Assembly: GCA_028293765.1 (NCBI GenBank)
Contig: JAQGOG010000001.1
Location: forward strand, 21,522 to 85,521
Direction: 5' to 3'
DNA from: Gammaproteobacteria bacterium
Lineage (GTDB): Bacteria; Pseudomonadota; Gammaproteobacteria; Steroidobacterales; Steroidobacteraceae
DNA length: 64,000 nt
Shown here: piece by piece, positions 28,617-37,349 of the stretch
Layout of the letters: each line of letters begins with the position of its first letter
Position numbering within the stretch: the first letter of the stretch is position 1
The notes under the pieces: model-generated
Told to the model about the DNA's origin: nothing
Databases searched by the model: none
Seen by the model: only the letters and a program-made list of their open reading frames with translations
Position numbers and translations under genes: made by a program

Positions 28617-31286
28617 TCAAACTTTCCAGGGAACGGGCTTGGAGGGGTCGACGCCGAGCGCTTTCATCGCACCCGTGACCGTCGCCTGATCGACTTTGCC
28701 TTCATCCGCGAGCGCCTTCAGGGCGGTCACCACGATGTAGTTGCGATCCACCTCGAAATGCTTGCGCAGGGCGGCGCGGGAATCGGAGCGACCATATCCG
28801 TCGGTGCCGAGCGTGACGTAGCGTCCGCCGACCCACTCCCGGATCTGATCCGGAACGATCCGCATGTAGTCGGTCGCAGCGACGACCGGACCCGCGCGGT
28901 CTTTCAAAAGTGACTCCACGTAAGGCACACGCGCCACATCCGTCGGATGCATCGTGTTCCAACGCTCGATCTCGAGCGCCTCACGGCGCAGCTCGCTGAA
29001 GCTCGTGATCGAGAAGACATCGGCCGGCACGCCGTAGTCGTTCTCGAGAATCTTCGCGGCGGCGATACATTCGCGCAGGATCGTGCCCGAGCCGAGCAAC
29101 GTCGTGCGCACTTTGCCGCGGCCCCCGCTCTGCACGAGGTAGCCGCCCTTGAGAATGCCCTCTTCCGTGCCTTGCGGCAGTGCGGGCTGCTGGTAATTCT
29201 CGTTCATCACCGTGATGTAGTAGAAAATGTTCTCCTGATCTACATACATGCGGCGCATGCCGTCGTGAACGATGACGGCAAGCTCGTAGGCATAGGTCGG
29301 ATCGTAAGCCACGCAGTTCGGCACCGTGCTCGCGATGAGCTGGCTGTGCCCGTCCTGGTGCTGCAGGCCCTCGCCGGCAAGTGTCGTGCGTCCCGCGGTC
29401 GCGCCCAACAGGAAGCCGCGTGCCTGAATGTCGCCGGCCGCCCAGATGAAGTCGCCCACCCGCTGGAAACCAAACATCGAGTAAAAAATGTAGAACGGCA
29501 CCATGTTGATCCCATGGTTGCTGTAGGCGGTGCCCGCGGCGATCCACGAGCACAGGCCGCCGGCCTCGTTGATGCCCTCCTCGATCATCTGTCCCTTCTT
29601 GTCCTCCCGATAGGACATGAGGGTCTCCGCATCCTGCGGCGTGTAGAGCTGGCCGACGGAGGAATAAATACCGATCTGGCGGAACAGTCCTTCCATGCCG
29701 AAGGTGCGCGCCTCGTCAGGCACGATCGGCACGATGTTCTTGCCTATGGTCTTGTCCTTCAGGAGGATGGTCAGCAGGCGAACGAACGCCATCGTCGTCG
29801 AAATCTCTCGCTCACCCGTGCCTTCCAGCACCGGCGCGAACGCTTCCAGCGGCGGCAGAGCGAGCGGTGGCGCCTTGGTGCGTCGGGTCGGCACGTACCC
29901 GCCGAGCGTGGTGCGCTTGCCGCGCAGATACTGCAGCTCTTCGCTGTTTTCCTCGGGCTTGCGGAAGGGCAGACGCGCGATGTCTTCGTCCGAGACCGGA
30001 ATGTGGAAGCGGTCGCGGAAGGCGCGCAGATCCTCTTCGGAGAGTTTCTTCTGTTGGTGGGCGACCATCTGTCCTTCGCCGCCCTTGCCGAGACCGAAGC
30101 CTTTCACGGTCTTCGCGAGGATGACGGTGGGCTGCCCCTTGTGGGTCATCGCCGCGGCGTAAGCCGCATACACCTTGCGCGGATCATGGCCGCCGCGATT
30201 GAGGCGCCAGATCTCCTCATCCGACATGTTGGCGACCATCTCCTTGAGCTCCGGATACTTCCCGAAGAAGTGCTCGCGCGTGTACGCGCCGCCCTTCGCC
30301 TTGAAGTTCTGGTACTCGCCGTCGACGGAGTCTTCCATCACGCGCCGCAGAAGTCCCTTGGAATCGCGCGCGATCAGCGGATCCCAACGCGAACCCCACA
30401 ACACCTTGATGACATTCCAGCCGGCGCCGAGGAAGGCAGCCTCGAGCTCCTGGATGATCTTGCCGTTACCGCGCACAGGACCGTCGAGACGCTGCAGGTT
30501 GCAGTTGACGACGAAGATGAGATTGTCGAGGCCTTCGCGCACCGGCATGGTGAGCGCGCCCATCGACTCCGGCTCATCCATCTCACCGTCGCCCAAGAAG
30601 GCCCAGACCTTGCGGTCGGACGGCTTCACCTGGCCGCGGTGCTCGAGATAGCGGATGAAGCGCGCCTGGAAGATCGCCATCATGGGACCCAGGCCCATGG
30701 AGACCGTCGGGAACTGCCAGAAGTCCGGCATGAGCCACGGATGCGGATAGGACGACAGGCCAATGCCGGGACCGCCGGCCTCCTGTCGGAAGTGGCGCAG
30801 CTGATCTTCGCTGAGACGCCCTTCGAGGTAGGCGCGCGCGTAGACGCCCGGCGAGGAATGGCCCTGCATGAAGATCATGTCGCCCGGATGCTTGTCGGAA
30901 GTCGCGCGCCAGAAATGGTTGAACCCCACTTCATACAGAGTCGCCGACGACGCGTAGCTCGACAGATGTCCACCGTATTCGGAGGACATGCGGTTCGCCT
31001 GCACGACCATCGCCATCGCATTCCAGCGGATGTACGCCTCGATGCGTCGCTCCAGCGCGCGGTTGCCCGGATACTCGGGCTCGCGGCCGGTCGGAATGGT
31101 GTTGACGTAAGCCGTATTCGGCTTGAACGGCAGGTACGCGCCGCTGCGGCGTGTGTAATCGATGAGCCGTTCCAGGATGAAGTGTGCACGCTCCGGGCCG
31201 TGCAGCTTCAGCACCGAGTCGATCGACTCGAGCCATTCCTGCGTTTCAACGGGGTCGAGGTCTTCCAGCTTAGGGAGTTCTGTCAT
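28617..31286 (-). CDS. aceE: Pyruvate dehydrogenase E1 component, homodimeric type
   Basis: Thiamine-diphosphate enzyme that decarboxylates pyruvate and acetylates E2 lipoyl groups. At 889 residues it is the usual length of the homodimeric AceE. Features include QGHSSPGVYARAYLEG and the TPP/Mg signature GDGEMDEPES with FVVNCNLQRLDGPV. KTVKGFGLG and PDEARTFGMEGLFRQIGIYS are typical of AceE, and it ends DPSKPVPWKV. It is the first gene of aceE-aceF-lpd. The 260-bp gap to the divergent aminopeptidase start holds AT-rich hexamers near 31400. No PdhR-type gene is in the window. Confidence 0.97.
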   Translation of the reverse strand: MTELPKLEDLDPVETQEWLESIDSVLKLHGPERAHFILERLIDYTRRSGAYLPFKPNTAYVNTIPTGREPEYPGNRALERRIEAYIRWNAMAMVVQANRMSSEYGGHLSSYASSATLYEVGFNHFWRATSDKHPGDMIFMQGHSSPGVYARAYLEGRLSEDQLRHFRQEAGGPGIGLSSYPHPWLMPDFWQFPTVSMGLGPMMAIFQARFIRYLEHRGQVKPSDRKVWAFLGDGEMDEPESMGALTMPVREGLDNLIFVVNCNLQRLDGPVRGNGKIIQELEAAFLGAGWNVIKVLWGSRWDPLIARDSKGLLRRVMEDSVDGEYQNFKAKGGAYTREHFFGKYPELKEMVANMSDEEIWRLNRGGHDPRKVYAAYAAAMTHKGQPTVILAKTVKGFGLGKGGEGQMVAHQQKKLSEEDLRAFRDRFHIPVSDEDIARLPFRKPEENSEELQYLRGKRTTLGGYVPTRRTKAPPLALPPLEAFAPVLEGTGEREISTTMAFVRLLTILLKDKTIGKNIVPIVPDEARTFGMEGLFRQIGIYSSVGQLYTPQDAETLMSYREDKKGQMIEEGINEAGGLCSWIAAGTAYSNHGINMVPFYIFYSMFGFQRVGDFIWAAGDIQARGFLLGATAGRTTLAGEGLQHQDGHSQLIASTVPNCVAYDPTYAYELAVIVHDGMRRMYVDQENIFYYITVMNENYQQPALPQGTEEGILKGGYLVQSGGRGKVRTTLLGSGTILRECIAAAKILENDYGVPADVFSITSFSELRREALEIERWNTMHPTDVARVPYVESLLKDRAGPVVAATDYMRIVPDQIREWVGGRYVTLGTDGYGRSDSRAALRKHFEVDRNYIVVTALKALADEGKVDQATVTGAMKALGVDPSKPVPWKV

Positions 31287-31546
31287 GCCGTCCGCTCAAG
31301 TCGCTACTGCGCTGCTTGTGCGCGACACGTGAGTGCGTCGGCTACTGGGTCCGCCATTGCATGCGCCACTAAAGTCGTCGCAAGCGTGCTGCGCGATGAA
31401 TATAGAATAGGCTGCGCCAGCAGCAACGTAGCGAGGGAATTCGCCTCTACACAAGCGGCGCAATGATCCGGGTTTCACTCGCGATGGTCAAGCAAGCTGC
31501 CGGTTACAGGAATCATGTGAGATCGAACGTCCCCAGTACTCGCCAG

Positions 31547-33052
31547 ATGTCGCTACTGCCCACTTCCAGCCCTCCTGAGATCGCTAAAAGCCGCGCCAGG
31601 ACCGCAGGCGAGCTCGATGCCGTGCTCGCCATCGTACCCGACGCTCCCGCAAAGGAGCTTTTCCGGCAGCTACCGGAAAGCGAGCGCTGGCAGGAGCTCA
31701 ACGCCCGCGCGCAACCCCGCTCCGGAACGGTGCGCACCACGGTACTTTCCAACCGCCAGCAGACGCTCGCCGTGCTTGGATATATAAGGGCGGACGCCAG
31801 CACTTTCGAGAGGCTGTCCCTTGCTGGACGAATGCTCAAGGAGAGCGGGTCCCGAGAGCCTGAGGCCGTGGGTCTCATCGCTTTGGGCGAGGCGGTGCCG
31901 GCACAGGCAGCGCTGCATGCCCTGGTGGCCGCCACCTACGCGCATGCATTCTCTCTACCGACGTTCCGCGCACCGTCGCGTGACGAGCGGCACATAAAGC
32001 GCATCGTTCTCCTGGGCGATGAGGCTATCGACACGCGCTACGAAACGGCCTGCGCTGGCGGGAATAATCTGGCGCGTTGGCTCACGGCGCTTCCTCCAAA
32101 CGTCCTGGACGCCAGGGGCTACCACCGCGCGATTGCCGAACTCGCCCGTCGCCACGGCCTCACCTTCAAGTGGCTGGACGAGCAGGCGCTGCGGCGTGCG
32201 GGAGCTAACGCTTTTCTGGCAGTGTCGGCCGCAAATGAGCAGCGAGTCGCCGGCATCGCACACTTGAAATACCGGCCGGGCCGCCGCAAGACGGCGAGCT
32301 CACCGGATCTCGCCCTCGTCGGTAAAGGCATTCTCTTCGACACGGGCGGCGTGAACCTCAAGCAGCATCGGTCGATGCTCGACATGCATACCGACATGGG
32401 TGGCAGCGCGGTGGCGCTCGCCACACTGATCGCGTTAGCACAGCTGCGAGCACCGATCGCAGCCGACGCGTGGCTCGCGATTACCGAAAACAACATCGGC
32501 CCCAAAGCTTACCGCCCACAGGAAGTGGTTCGCGCCGCGAACGGCGTCACGATCCAGGTTGTCCATACGGACGCCGAAGGCCGTATGGTGCTCGCCGACA
32601 CGCTGGCTCTGGCCGCCCGTACGAAGCCGAAATTCATGATCGACTTCGCCACGCTCACCGGCGCCGCAGTCTACGCGCTCACCGAAAGGATGAGCGGGGT
32701 CTTTACGAACCGCCCCGCGCTCGTGGAGAAGCTGGTGGCAGCCGGCCGCGCGAGCGGCGAACGGGTATGGAACTTCCCGTTCGACTCGGACTACGACAGC
32801 GATCTCGAGAGCAAGGTCGCAGACATCCTGCAATGCACGACCGAAGGGAAAGGCGATCACATTCTCGCCGCTCGCTTCCTGAGCCGCTTTGTTCCGGAAG
32901 CAATCCCCTGGGCGCACGTGGATCTGTCCGCCTCCACCCGCACCGGAGGGCTCGGTCACATCAACACCGAGATCACAGGCTTCGGAGTCCGCTACGCGCT
33001 CGAACTGATTCTGAAGCAGGGCGTGCTACAGTCACTGGACAGGAAATCATAG
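31547..33052 (+). CDS. M17 family leucyl aminopeptidase
   Basis: A cytosolic two-zinc aminopeptidase. The catalytic domain carries VGKGILFDTGGVNLK (metal Lys and Asp, plus the second Lys) and MHTDMGGSA. It also has HTDAEGRMVLAD in place of the usual NTDAEGRL; the metal-binding Asp and Glu and the Arg are kept. LPPNVLDARGYHRAIAELAR and LGHINTEITGFGVR are also family-like. The ORF opens at 31463. I prefer the Met at 31547 (501 residues), but no Shine-Dalgarno settles it. pyrC follows after 3 nt. TAGAAT at 31403-31408 may be its -10. Confidence 0.9.
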   Translation: MSLLPTSSPPEIAKSRARTAGELDAVLAIVPDAPAKELFRQLPESERWQELNARAQPRSGTVRTTVLSNRQQTLAVLGYIRADASTFERLSLAGRMLKESGSREPEAVGLIALGEAVPAQAALHALVAATYAHAFSLPTFRAPSRDERHIKRIVLLGDEAIDTRYETACAGGNNLARWLTALPPNVLDARGYHRAIAELARRHGLTFKWLDEQALRRAGANAFLAVSAANEQRVAGIAHLKYRPGRRKTASSPDLALVGKGILFDTGGVNLKQHRSMLDMHTDMGGSAVALATLIALAQLRAPIAADAWLAITENNIGPKAYRPQEVVRAANGVTIQVVHTDAEGRMVLADTLALAARTKPKFMIDFATLTGAAVYALTERMSGVFTNRPALVEKLVAAGRASGERVWNFPFDSDYDSDLESKVADILQCTTEGKGDHILAARFLSRFVPEAIPWAHVDLSASTRTGGLGHINTEITGFGVRYALELILKQGVLQSLDRKS

Positions 33053-33055
33053 TCA

Positions 33056-34090
33056 GTGACAAGTCTCACCATTAAACGGCCGGACGATTGGCACCTCCAT
33101 CTGCGCGATGGTGATGCACTGCGCGCGGTACTGCCGTTTACCGCCGCACGCTTCGCGCGCGCCATCGTCATGCCGAACCTCAAGCCCCCGGTCACGAATT
33201 CCGAGCAGGCGCTCGCCTATCGACGTCGCATTCTCGATGCGCTTCCGGCGGGCATGAAGTTCGAGCCGCTGATGACGTTGTATCTGACGGACAATACTTA
33301 TCCGACCGAAGTCGATCGCGCCAAAGCCAGCGGCTGCGTACACGGGTTCAAACTGTATCCCGCGGGCGCCACCACGAACTCCGATTCCGGCGTAACCGAC
33401 ATCCGCAGAATCGAACCCGTGTTGGCTCGCATGAGCGAGCTCGGCATGATCCTGCAGGTGCACGGTGAAGTCACTGACCCGAACGTGGACGTGTTCGATC
33501 GCGAAGCCCGCTTCATCGACGGCGTGCTGGCGCAAACCGTCGAGCGCTTCGGCGAGCTGCGCATCGTCTTCGAACACATCACGACGCGCGCCGCCGCACA
33601 GTTCGTACTCAACGCGCGCCCGGGTGTCGCCGCGACTATCACACCGCAGCACCTTCTGATGAATCGGAACGCGCTGTTCACCGGCGGCATCCGACCGCAT
33701 CACTACTGCCTCCCGGTGCTGAAATCCGAGTCCGATCGCCGCGCGCTGCTCGAAGTGGTGGCGAGCGGCAACCCGCGGTTTTTCCTCGGTACGGACAGCG
33801 CGCCGCACGCGCGGCACACGAAAGAAAACGCCTGCGGATGCGCGGGAATCTTCTCGTCCCACGCGGGCATCGAGCTTTATGCCGAGGCCTTCGAGGCCGT
33901 TGGCGCGCTGCAACGCCTGGAGGGATTCGCGTCTGAATTCGGGGCGGATTTCTACGGCTTGCCGCAGAACGAGGCAAGGATCACCCTCGTCAAGGAAGCA
34001 TGGGACGTCCCGGCGCACTACCCATTCGGTTCCGATGAGCTCGTCCCGCTGAGTGCGGGCGAGCGCATCAGCTGGCGCCTCAAGAACTGA
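33056..34090 (+). CDS. pyrC: Dihydroorotase
   Basis: Closes carbamoyl aspartate to dihydroorotate in pyrimidine synthesis. A class II PyrC of 344 residues from GTG 33056. It has the metal motif [10 protein letters not shown], the carboxylated Lys in [18 protein letters not shown] and metal His residues in LQVHGEV and VFEHITT. Substrate residues are in [13 protein letters not shown]-like [12 protein letters not shown], and catalytic Asp is in [10 protein letters not shown]. It is coupled to the aminopeptidase gene (3-nt gap) and followed by rnt, a frequent pyrC neighbour in gammaproteobacteria. Confidence 0.97.
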   Translation: MTSLTIKRPDDWHLHLRDGDALRAVLPFTAARFARAIVMPNLKPPVTNSEQALAYRRRILDALPAGMKFEPLMTLYLTDNTYPTEVDRAKASGCVHGFKLYPAGATTNSDSGVTDIRRIEPVLARMSELGMILQVHGEVTDPNVDVFDREARFIDGVLAQTVERFGELRIVFEHITTRAAAQFVLNARPGVAATITPQHLLMNRNALFTGGIRPHHYCLPVLKSESDRRALLEVVASGNPRFFLGTDSAPHARHTKENACGCAGIFSSHAGIELYAEAFEAVGALQRLEGFASEFGADFYGLPQNEARITLVKEAWDVPAHYPFGSDELVPLSAGERISWRLKN

Positions 34091-34137
34091 ATGGCCGGCT
34101 TGTTGAGCGGTGCGCGCAGCGCATGGAGAGGGCAAAA

Positions 34138-34884
34138 ATGAACGAGGCAGCATTGATGGCTTCGCGAATCGCGTCGGCGCGCCTCATGGCACGACGCTTT
34201 CGAGGCTTCCTTCCCGTCGTCATTGACGTAGAGACCGGGGGATTTCACGCGGCGACGGATGCTTTGCTCGAAGTCGCGGCCGTGATCATCGAAATGGACC
34301 CCGATGGCACATTGAAACGCGGTCCAACACACAGCTATCACGTCAAGCCTTTCGAGGGCGGGCGCCTGGATCCGGCGGCTCTTTCGATTACCGGGATCGA
34401 TCCGCATCATCCCCTGCGTCCGGCGCTGCCGGAGCGGGACGCCCTACAGAGGATCTTCAGGGAAATCCGTCACGCGGTGCGCGACTACAACTGCCGGCGC
34501 GCCATCCTGGTCGGCCATAACGCGGCGTTCGATCTGGGGTTCCTGAATGCTGCCGTGACGCGCGCCGATGTGAAGCGCAACCCTTTCCACCCCTTCTCGT
34601 GTTTCGACACGGCGACTCTCGCTGGCGCGGCACTGGGGCAAACGGTGCTGGCGAAGGCCGTGACGGTTGCGGGCCTCACCTGGGACGCGAGCAGCGCACA
34701 CTCCGCCTCCTACGATGCGGAGCTCACGGCGGACCTCTTCTGCATCATTTCCAACCGCTTGCGCGACAGTTTTCGGGAAGCAGAAGAGCGCGCCTGCTCC
34801 CTGGGATGGCTCACAGCAGCCAGCGCGGGGGGGGCGAACGACGAGACGGAAGCCCCGTCACCCGCTCTACCGCCGCTCGCCTGA
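34138..34884 (+). CDS. rnt: Ribonuclease T
   Basis: A DEDD 3'-5' exonuclease that trims tRNA and other stable RNAs. I chose ATG 34138 over 34123 because GGAGAGGG lies 5-6 nt before it. The product then has 248 residues. DEDDh motifs are complete: [10 protein letters not shown] (Asp, Glu), [12 protein letters not shown] (Asp) and [14 protein letters not shown] (His, Asp). [28 protein letters not shown] closely resembles E. coli RNase T. The tail (about 25 residues, acidic and Pro/Ala-rich) is extra. It follows pyrC by 47 nt. Confidence 0.95.
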   Translation: MNEAALMASRIASARLMARRFRGFLPVVIDVETGGFHAATDALLEVAAVIIEMDPDGTLKRGPTHSYHVKPFEGGRLDPAALSITGIDPHHPLRPALPERDALQRIFREIRHAVRDYNCRRAILVGHNAAFDLGFLNAAVTRADVKRNPFHPFSCFDTATLAGAALGQTVLAKAVTVAGLTWDASSAHSASYDAELTADLFCIISNRLRDSFREAEERACSLGWLTAASAGGANDETEAPSPALPPLA

Positions 34885-34893
34885 GCGACGTAC

Positions 34894-34914
34894 GCGCCCC
34901 TGGGCCAGGGGCGC
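34894..34914. terminator. Hairpin between convergent rnt and grxD
   Basis: A 21-nt near-palindrome: GCGCCCC and GGGGCGC flank TGGGCCA, itself self-complementary around one base. It fills the 37-nt gap between the two stops and could serve both strands. No T-run follows on either side. Confidence 0.5.
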
Positions 34915-34921
34915 CCGTTGC

Positions 34922-35260
34922 CTACTTCGCCGTGACGGCTTCTTTCGTCGCGCCGACTTCGCTCACGAGCTTCTTCAGCTCGCCGCTCCGGTACATTTCC
35001 AGGGCGATATCGCAACCGCCGACCAGCTCGCCGTTCACATATAACTGCGGATAGGTGGGCCAGTTGGAGAAGCGCTTGAGCGCCTCGCGGATCTCGGGCT
35101 CTTCAAAGATGTTGATGTGTTTGAAGTCTGCGCCCACGGCGCGCAGGGCGGCCACGGTCTGCGCCGAGAACCCACACTGCGGGAAATCGGGCGTGCCTTT
35201 CATGAAAAGCACGACGGGGCTCGAGCCGAGCTCGGTCTTGATTCGTTCAACGACGTCCAT
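34922..35260 (-). CDS. grxD: Monothiol glutaredoxin (Grx4 type)
   Basis: Binds and passes on 2Fe-2S clusters with glutathione, often with BolA proteins. At 112 residues it has the single-domain CGFS-type layout: VVLFMKGTPDFPQCGFSAQTV with the active Cys near residue 29, FEEPEIREALKRFSNWPTYPQLYVNGELVGGCDI with the cis-Pro. The family's general length is 105-115. DUF1289 lies upstream on the same strand, separated by two hairpins. Glutathione use fits ggt in the window. Confidence 0.96.
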   Translation of the reverse strand: MDVVERIKTELGSSPVVLFMKGTPDFPQCGFSAQTVAALRAVGADFKHINIFEEPEIREALKRFSNWPTYPQLYVNGELVGGCDIALEMYRSGELKKLVSEVGATKEAVTAK

Positions 35261-35301
35261 AACGGTAGCTACCTCTGATTCATGCGCAAGGCGCAGGACT
35301 T

Positions 35302-35349
35302 ACGGGCAGCGCGCCGAAGGCGCGTAGCCCGTGCGGCGCAAAAAGCGCC
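35302..35349 (-). terminator. Double hairpin between DUF1289 and grxD
   Basis: Directly after the DUF1289 stop is GGCGC-TTTTT-GCGCC (35335-35349, reverse strand). It is followed by a two-part perfect stem ACGGGC..CGCGCC/GGCGCG..GCCCGT (35302-35332). A terminal T-run is absent. It may stabilise the DUF1289 message or separate its expression from grxD. Confidence 0.45.
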
Positions 35350-35350
35350 A

Positions 35351-35554
35351 TTAAAAACCACGGACCCGGCGGCGCTGCTGCAGCTCCGCGATGAGCCGCC
35401 ACTGTTGTGCGGGGGTCATCGAAATCCACTGCCCGATCTCCGTGCCCGTTCGCAGACACCCGGAGCAATACCCCTGGGCGTCCAGGGCGCAGACATTGAT
35501 GCAGGGAGAGGGCGGCCGTTCCTGCCGGTCCAAGAGCGCGTCACTTTGCCGCAT
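35351..35554 (-). CDS. DUF1289 domain-containing small Cys-rich protein
   Basis: A 67-residue protein of unknown function. It shows the DUF1289 pattern SPCINVCALDAQGYCSGCLRTGTEIGQW, four cysteines that may bind metal or a cluster, followed by MTPAQQWRLIAEL. It lies upstream of grxD on the same strand. A link with Fe-S handling is possible but not shown. Confidence 0.85.
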   Translation of the reverse strand: MRQSDALLDRQERPPSPCINVCALDAQGYCSGCLRTGTEIGQWISMTPAQQWRLIAELQQRRRVRGF

Positions 35555-35727
35555 AGGGCGATCATGTCACACCGTCCGCCGCCGCGCCCGGCGTCAGCCG
35601 AAGCGCTGCCGCGTTGAATTATGGGGGGACGTGGCCTATTCTCCAAATCCGCCATCCACCGCCCGGACCCAGCCAGAACAAGAACTTGGATGGACTTTGG
35701 GCCGTACTTTTCAAGGGAGCCTCCGCC

Positions 35728-36333
35728 ATGAATCCGCTCAACAACCATCGCCAGTCCCTGATTCTGGGCATCATTCTCGCGCTGCTGCTTGCTGTGGGGA
35801 TCGGCGGTACCCATTTCAACCCGCAGGGGCTGGCACGCTGGTTCCACATCGTCTCGGGCGTCTTCTGGATCGGACTGCTGTACTACTTCAACGTTGCCCA
35901 GACCCCGGCCATGGCTGACGCCGCCGCCGACAAGGGTGGACCGGGGGGCGCAGCGATCAATAAGTATGTGGCCCCGCGCGCCCTGTTCTGGTTCCGCTGG
36001 ACGGCCCTGGCAACCTGGTTGGGCGGCGCCTGGCTGCTGGGACCGAAGTTCGTGAGCGCGTTTACCTTCGGCGCGGGCCTCGACGATCCGACGCACTACT
36101 ACCTCATCATCGGCATCGGCGCCTGGCTCGGCACGATCATGCTGCTGAACGTCTGGGGCGTGATCTGGCGGGCCCAGAAAAAGATCCTCGGCATCGTGCC
36201 CGCGAGCGACGAGGAGAAGGCCAAGGCGCGGCGGGTGGCCCTGCTGGCCTCGCGCACGAACTTCGTGCTGTCGATCCCGATGCTGATGTGCATGGCTTCG
36301 GCGAGTCACGGCCTGCCTTTTTTTAACGGCTGA
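35728..36333 (+). CDS. PuuD/urate-oxidase-N-like integral membrane protein
   Basis: Begins at ATG 35728, with GGGAG 9 nt upstream; the ORF track's 35614 start adds unrelated residues. The 201-residue product has about four to five hydrophobic helices. It shows the pattern LARWFHIVSGVFWIGLLYYFNVAQTP, PRALFWFRWTALATWLGGAWLLG, YLIIGIGAWLGTIMLLNVWGVIWRAQKK and RTNFVLSIPMLMCMASASH. This resembles the membrane half of PuuD-type urate hydroxylase (Urate_ox_N), where His residues may bind haem. The C-terminal cytochrome c part is absent, so a urate activity is doubtful. It overlaps the first hairpin of repeat B. Confidence 0.68.
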   Translation: MNPLNNHRQSLILGIILALLLAVGIGGTHFNPQGLARWFHIVSGVFWIGLLYYFNVAQTPAMADAAADKGGPGGAAINKYVAPRALFWFRWTALATWLGGAWLLGPKFVSAFTFGAGLDDPTHYYLIIGIGAWLGTIMLLNVWGVIWRAQKKILGIVPASDEEKAKARRVALLASRTNFVLSIPMLMCMASASHGLPFFNG

Positions 36334-36474
36334 AAGGCGCCCGGGACGGGCGCTTTCAGCGAGCGCGCTGCAGGGGGGTTCGGGCTCGCGAGCTGGGCGC
36401 CCCCAGCAAAAGGCGTGGCTTTTGCTCGCGAACAGCAGGCCGGTTGTGGCGATAGGGCGTTTTTTGCTGGGGGC
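36329..36474 (+). repeat. Dispersed structured repeat, copy B, upstream of nadC
   Basis: Three nested elements. First, GCTGAAAG..CGCTTTCAGC hairpin (36329-36360), including the stop of the preceding gene. Second, AGCAAAAG/CTTTTGCT hairpin (36405-36426) with GCGTGG in the loop. Third, a 13-bp inverted repeat GCCCCCAGCAAAA (36399-36411) with TTTTGCTGGGGGC (36462-36474), which competes with the second. It ends 20 nt before the nadC ATG. Copy C at 44023-44147 shares the same order of parts. Confidence 0.7.
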
Positions 36475-36494
36475 AACTCGGGTAGCCTTATCGC

Positions 36495-37346
36495 ATGCCT
36501 GAGATTCCCAAAGACCTCGAGAGCCAGGTCGCAGCTGCTCTGCGCGAGGACATCGGCAGCGGCGATGTCACCGCGCGGCTCGTCCCAACCACTCAGCAGG
36601 TGCGCGGTCGTGTCATCACCCGGGAGGACGCCGTTCTTTGCGGCCGTCCATGGGTCGAGGAAACATTCCGCAGTCTGGACCGGGCTATCCGCCTCACGTG
36701 GCGCACGACCGACGGCGAGCGGATCCTGGCGGAGCGCGTCATTTTTGAGATCGAGGGCCCCGCGCCCGCGATCCTGACGGGTGAACGAACGGCGCTCAAC
36801 TTTCTGCAGCTCTTGTCGGCAACCGCGACCGCCGCGCGCCGCTTCGTCGACGCAATCGCCGGAACCGGTTGCACGATCCTCGACACGCGCAAGACACTCC
36901 CGGGTCTGCGCACCGCGCAGAAGTACGCCGTGCTTTGTGGCGGAGCCCGGAACCATCGCATCGGTCTGTATGACATGGTTCTGATCAAGGAAAACCACAT
37001 CGCGGCGGCGGGCTCATTGTCGATCGCCGTCGCGGCTGCGAGGCACACCGCGCCGGGATTACCCGTCGAGGTCGAAGTCGAATCGCTTGCCGAGTTTGAA
37101 GAGGCGCTCGCCGCGCGACCCGACATCGTCATGTTGGACGAATTCAGCCAAGCCGATATGCGTACGGCGGTCGCACTGAACCGCAGACAAGCGAGTCCGG
37201 TGAAGATCGAAGCCTCGGGCAGCGTTTCCCTGGAAACTGTGCGCGCCATCGCCGAAACGGGCGTGGACTACATCTCGGTTGGCGGCATCACCAAGCACGT
37301 GCGCGCGGTCGACTTATCCCTGCGGCTCGAGTTCTCTAAACAGTAG
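36495..37346 (+). CDS. nadC: Nicotinate-nucleotide pyrophosphorylase (carboxylating)
   Basis: Converts quinolinate and PRPP to nicotinate mononucleotide in NAD synthesis. The 283 residues contain REDIGSGDVTARL, GERTALNFLQLLSATATAARRF, the catalytic-site TRKTLPGLRTAQKYAVLCGG, HRIGLYDMVLIKENHI and the phosphate site IEASGSVSLETVRAIAETGVDYISVGGIT. All are typical for NadC. There is no Shine-Dalgarno; TAGCCT ends 6 nt before the ATG. A structured repeat fills the leader. nadA and nadB are not in the window. Confidence 0.96.
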   Translation: MPEIPKDLESQVAAALREDIGSGDVTARLVPTTQQVRGRVITREDAVLCGRPWVEETFRSLDRAIRLTWRTTDGERILAERVIFEIEGPAPAILTGERTALNFLQLLSATATAARRFVDAIAGTGCTILDTRKTLPGLRTAQKYAVLCGGARNHRIGLYDMVLIKENHIAAAGSLSIAVAAARHTAPGLPVEVEVESLAEFEEALAARPDIVMLDEFSQADMRTAVALNRRQASPVKIEASGSVSLETVRAIAETGVDYISVGGITKHVRAVDLSLRLEFSKQ

Positions 37347-37349
37347 GCG

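Noticed and set aside
28947-31466. 839-codon plus-strand ORF opposite aceE
   Set aside because: Antisense to the complete, well-recognised aceE. The Arg/His/Leu-rich translation is typical of a GC-driven shadow.
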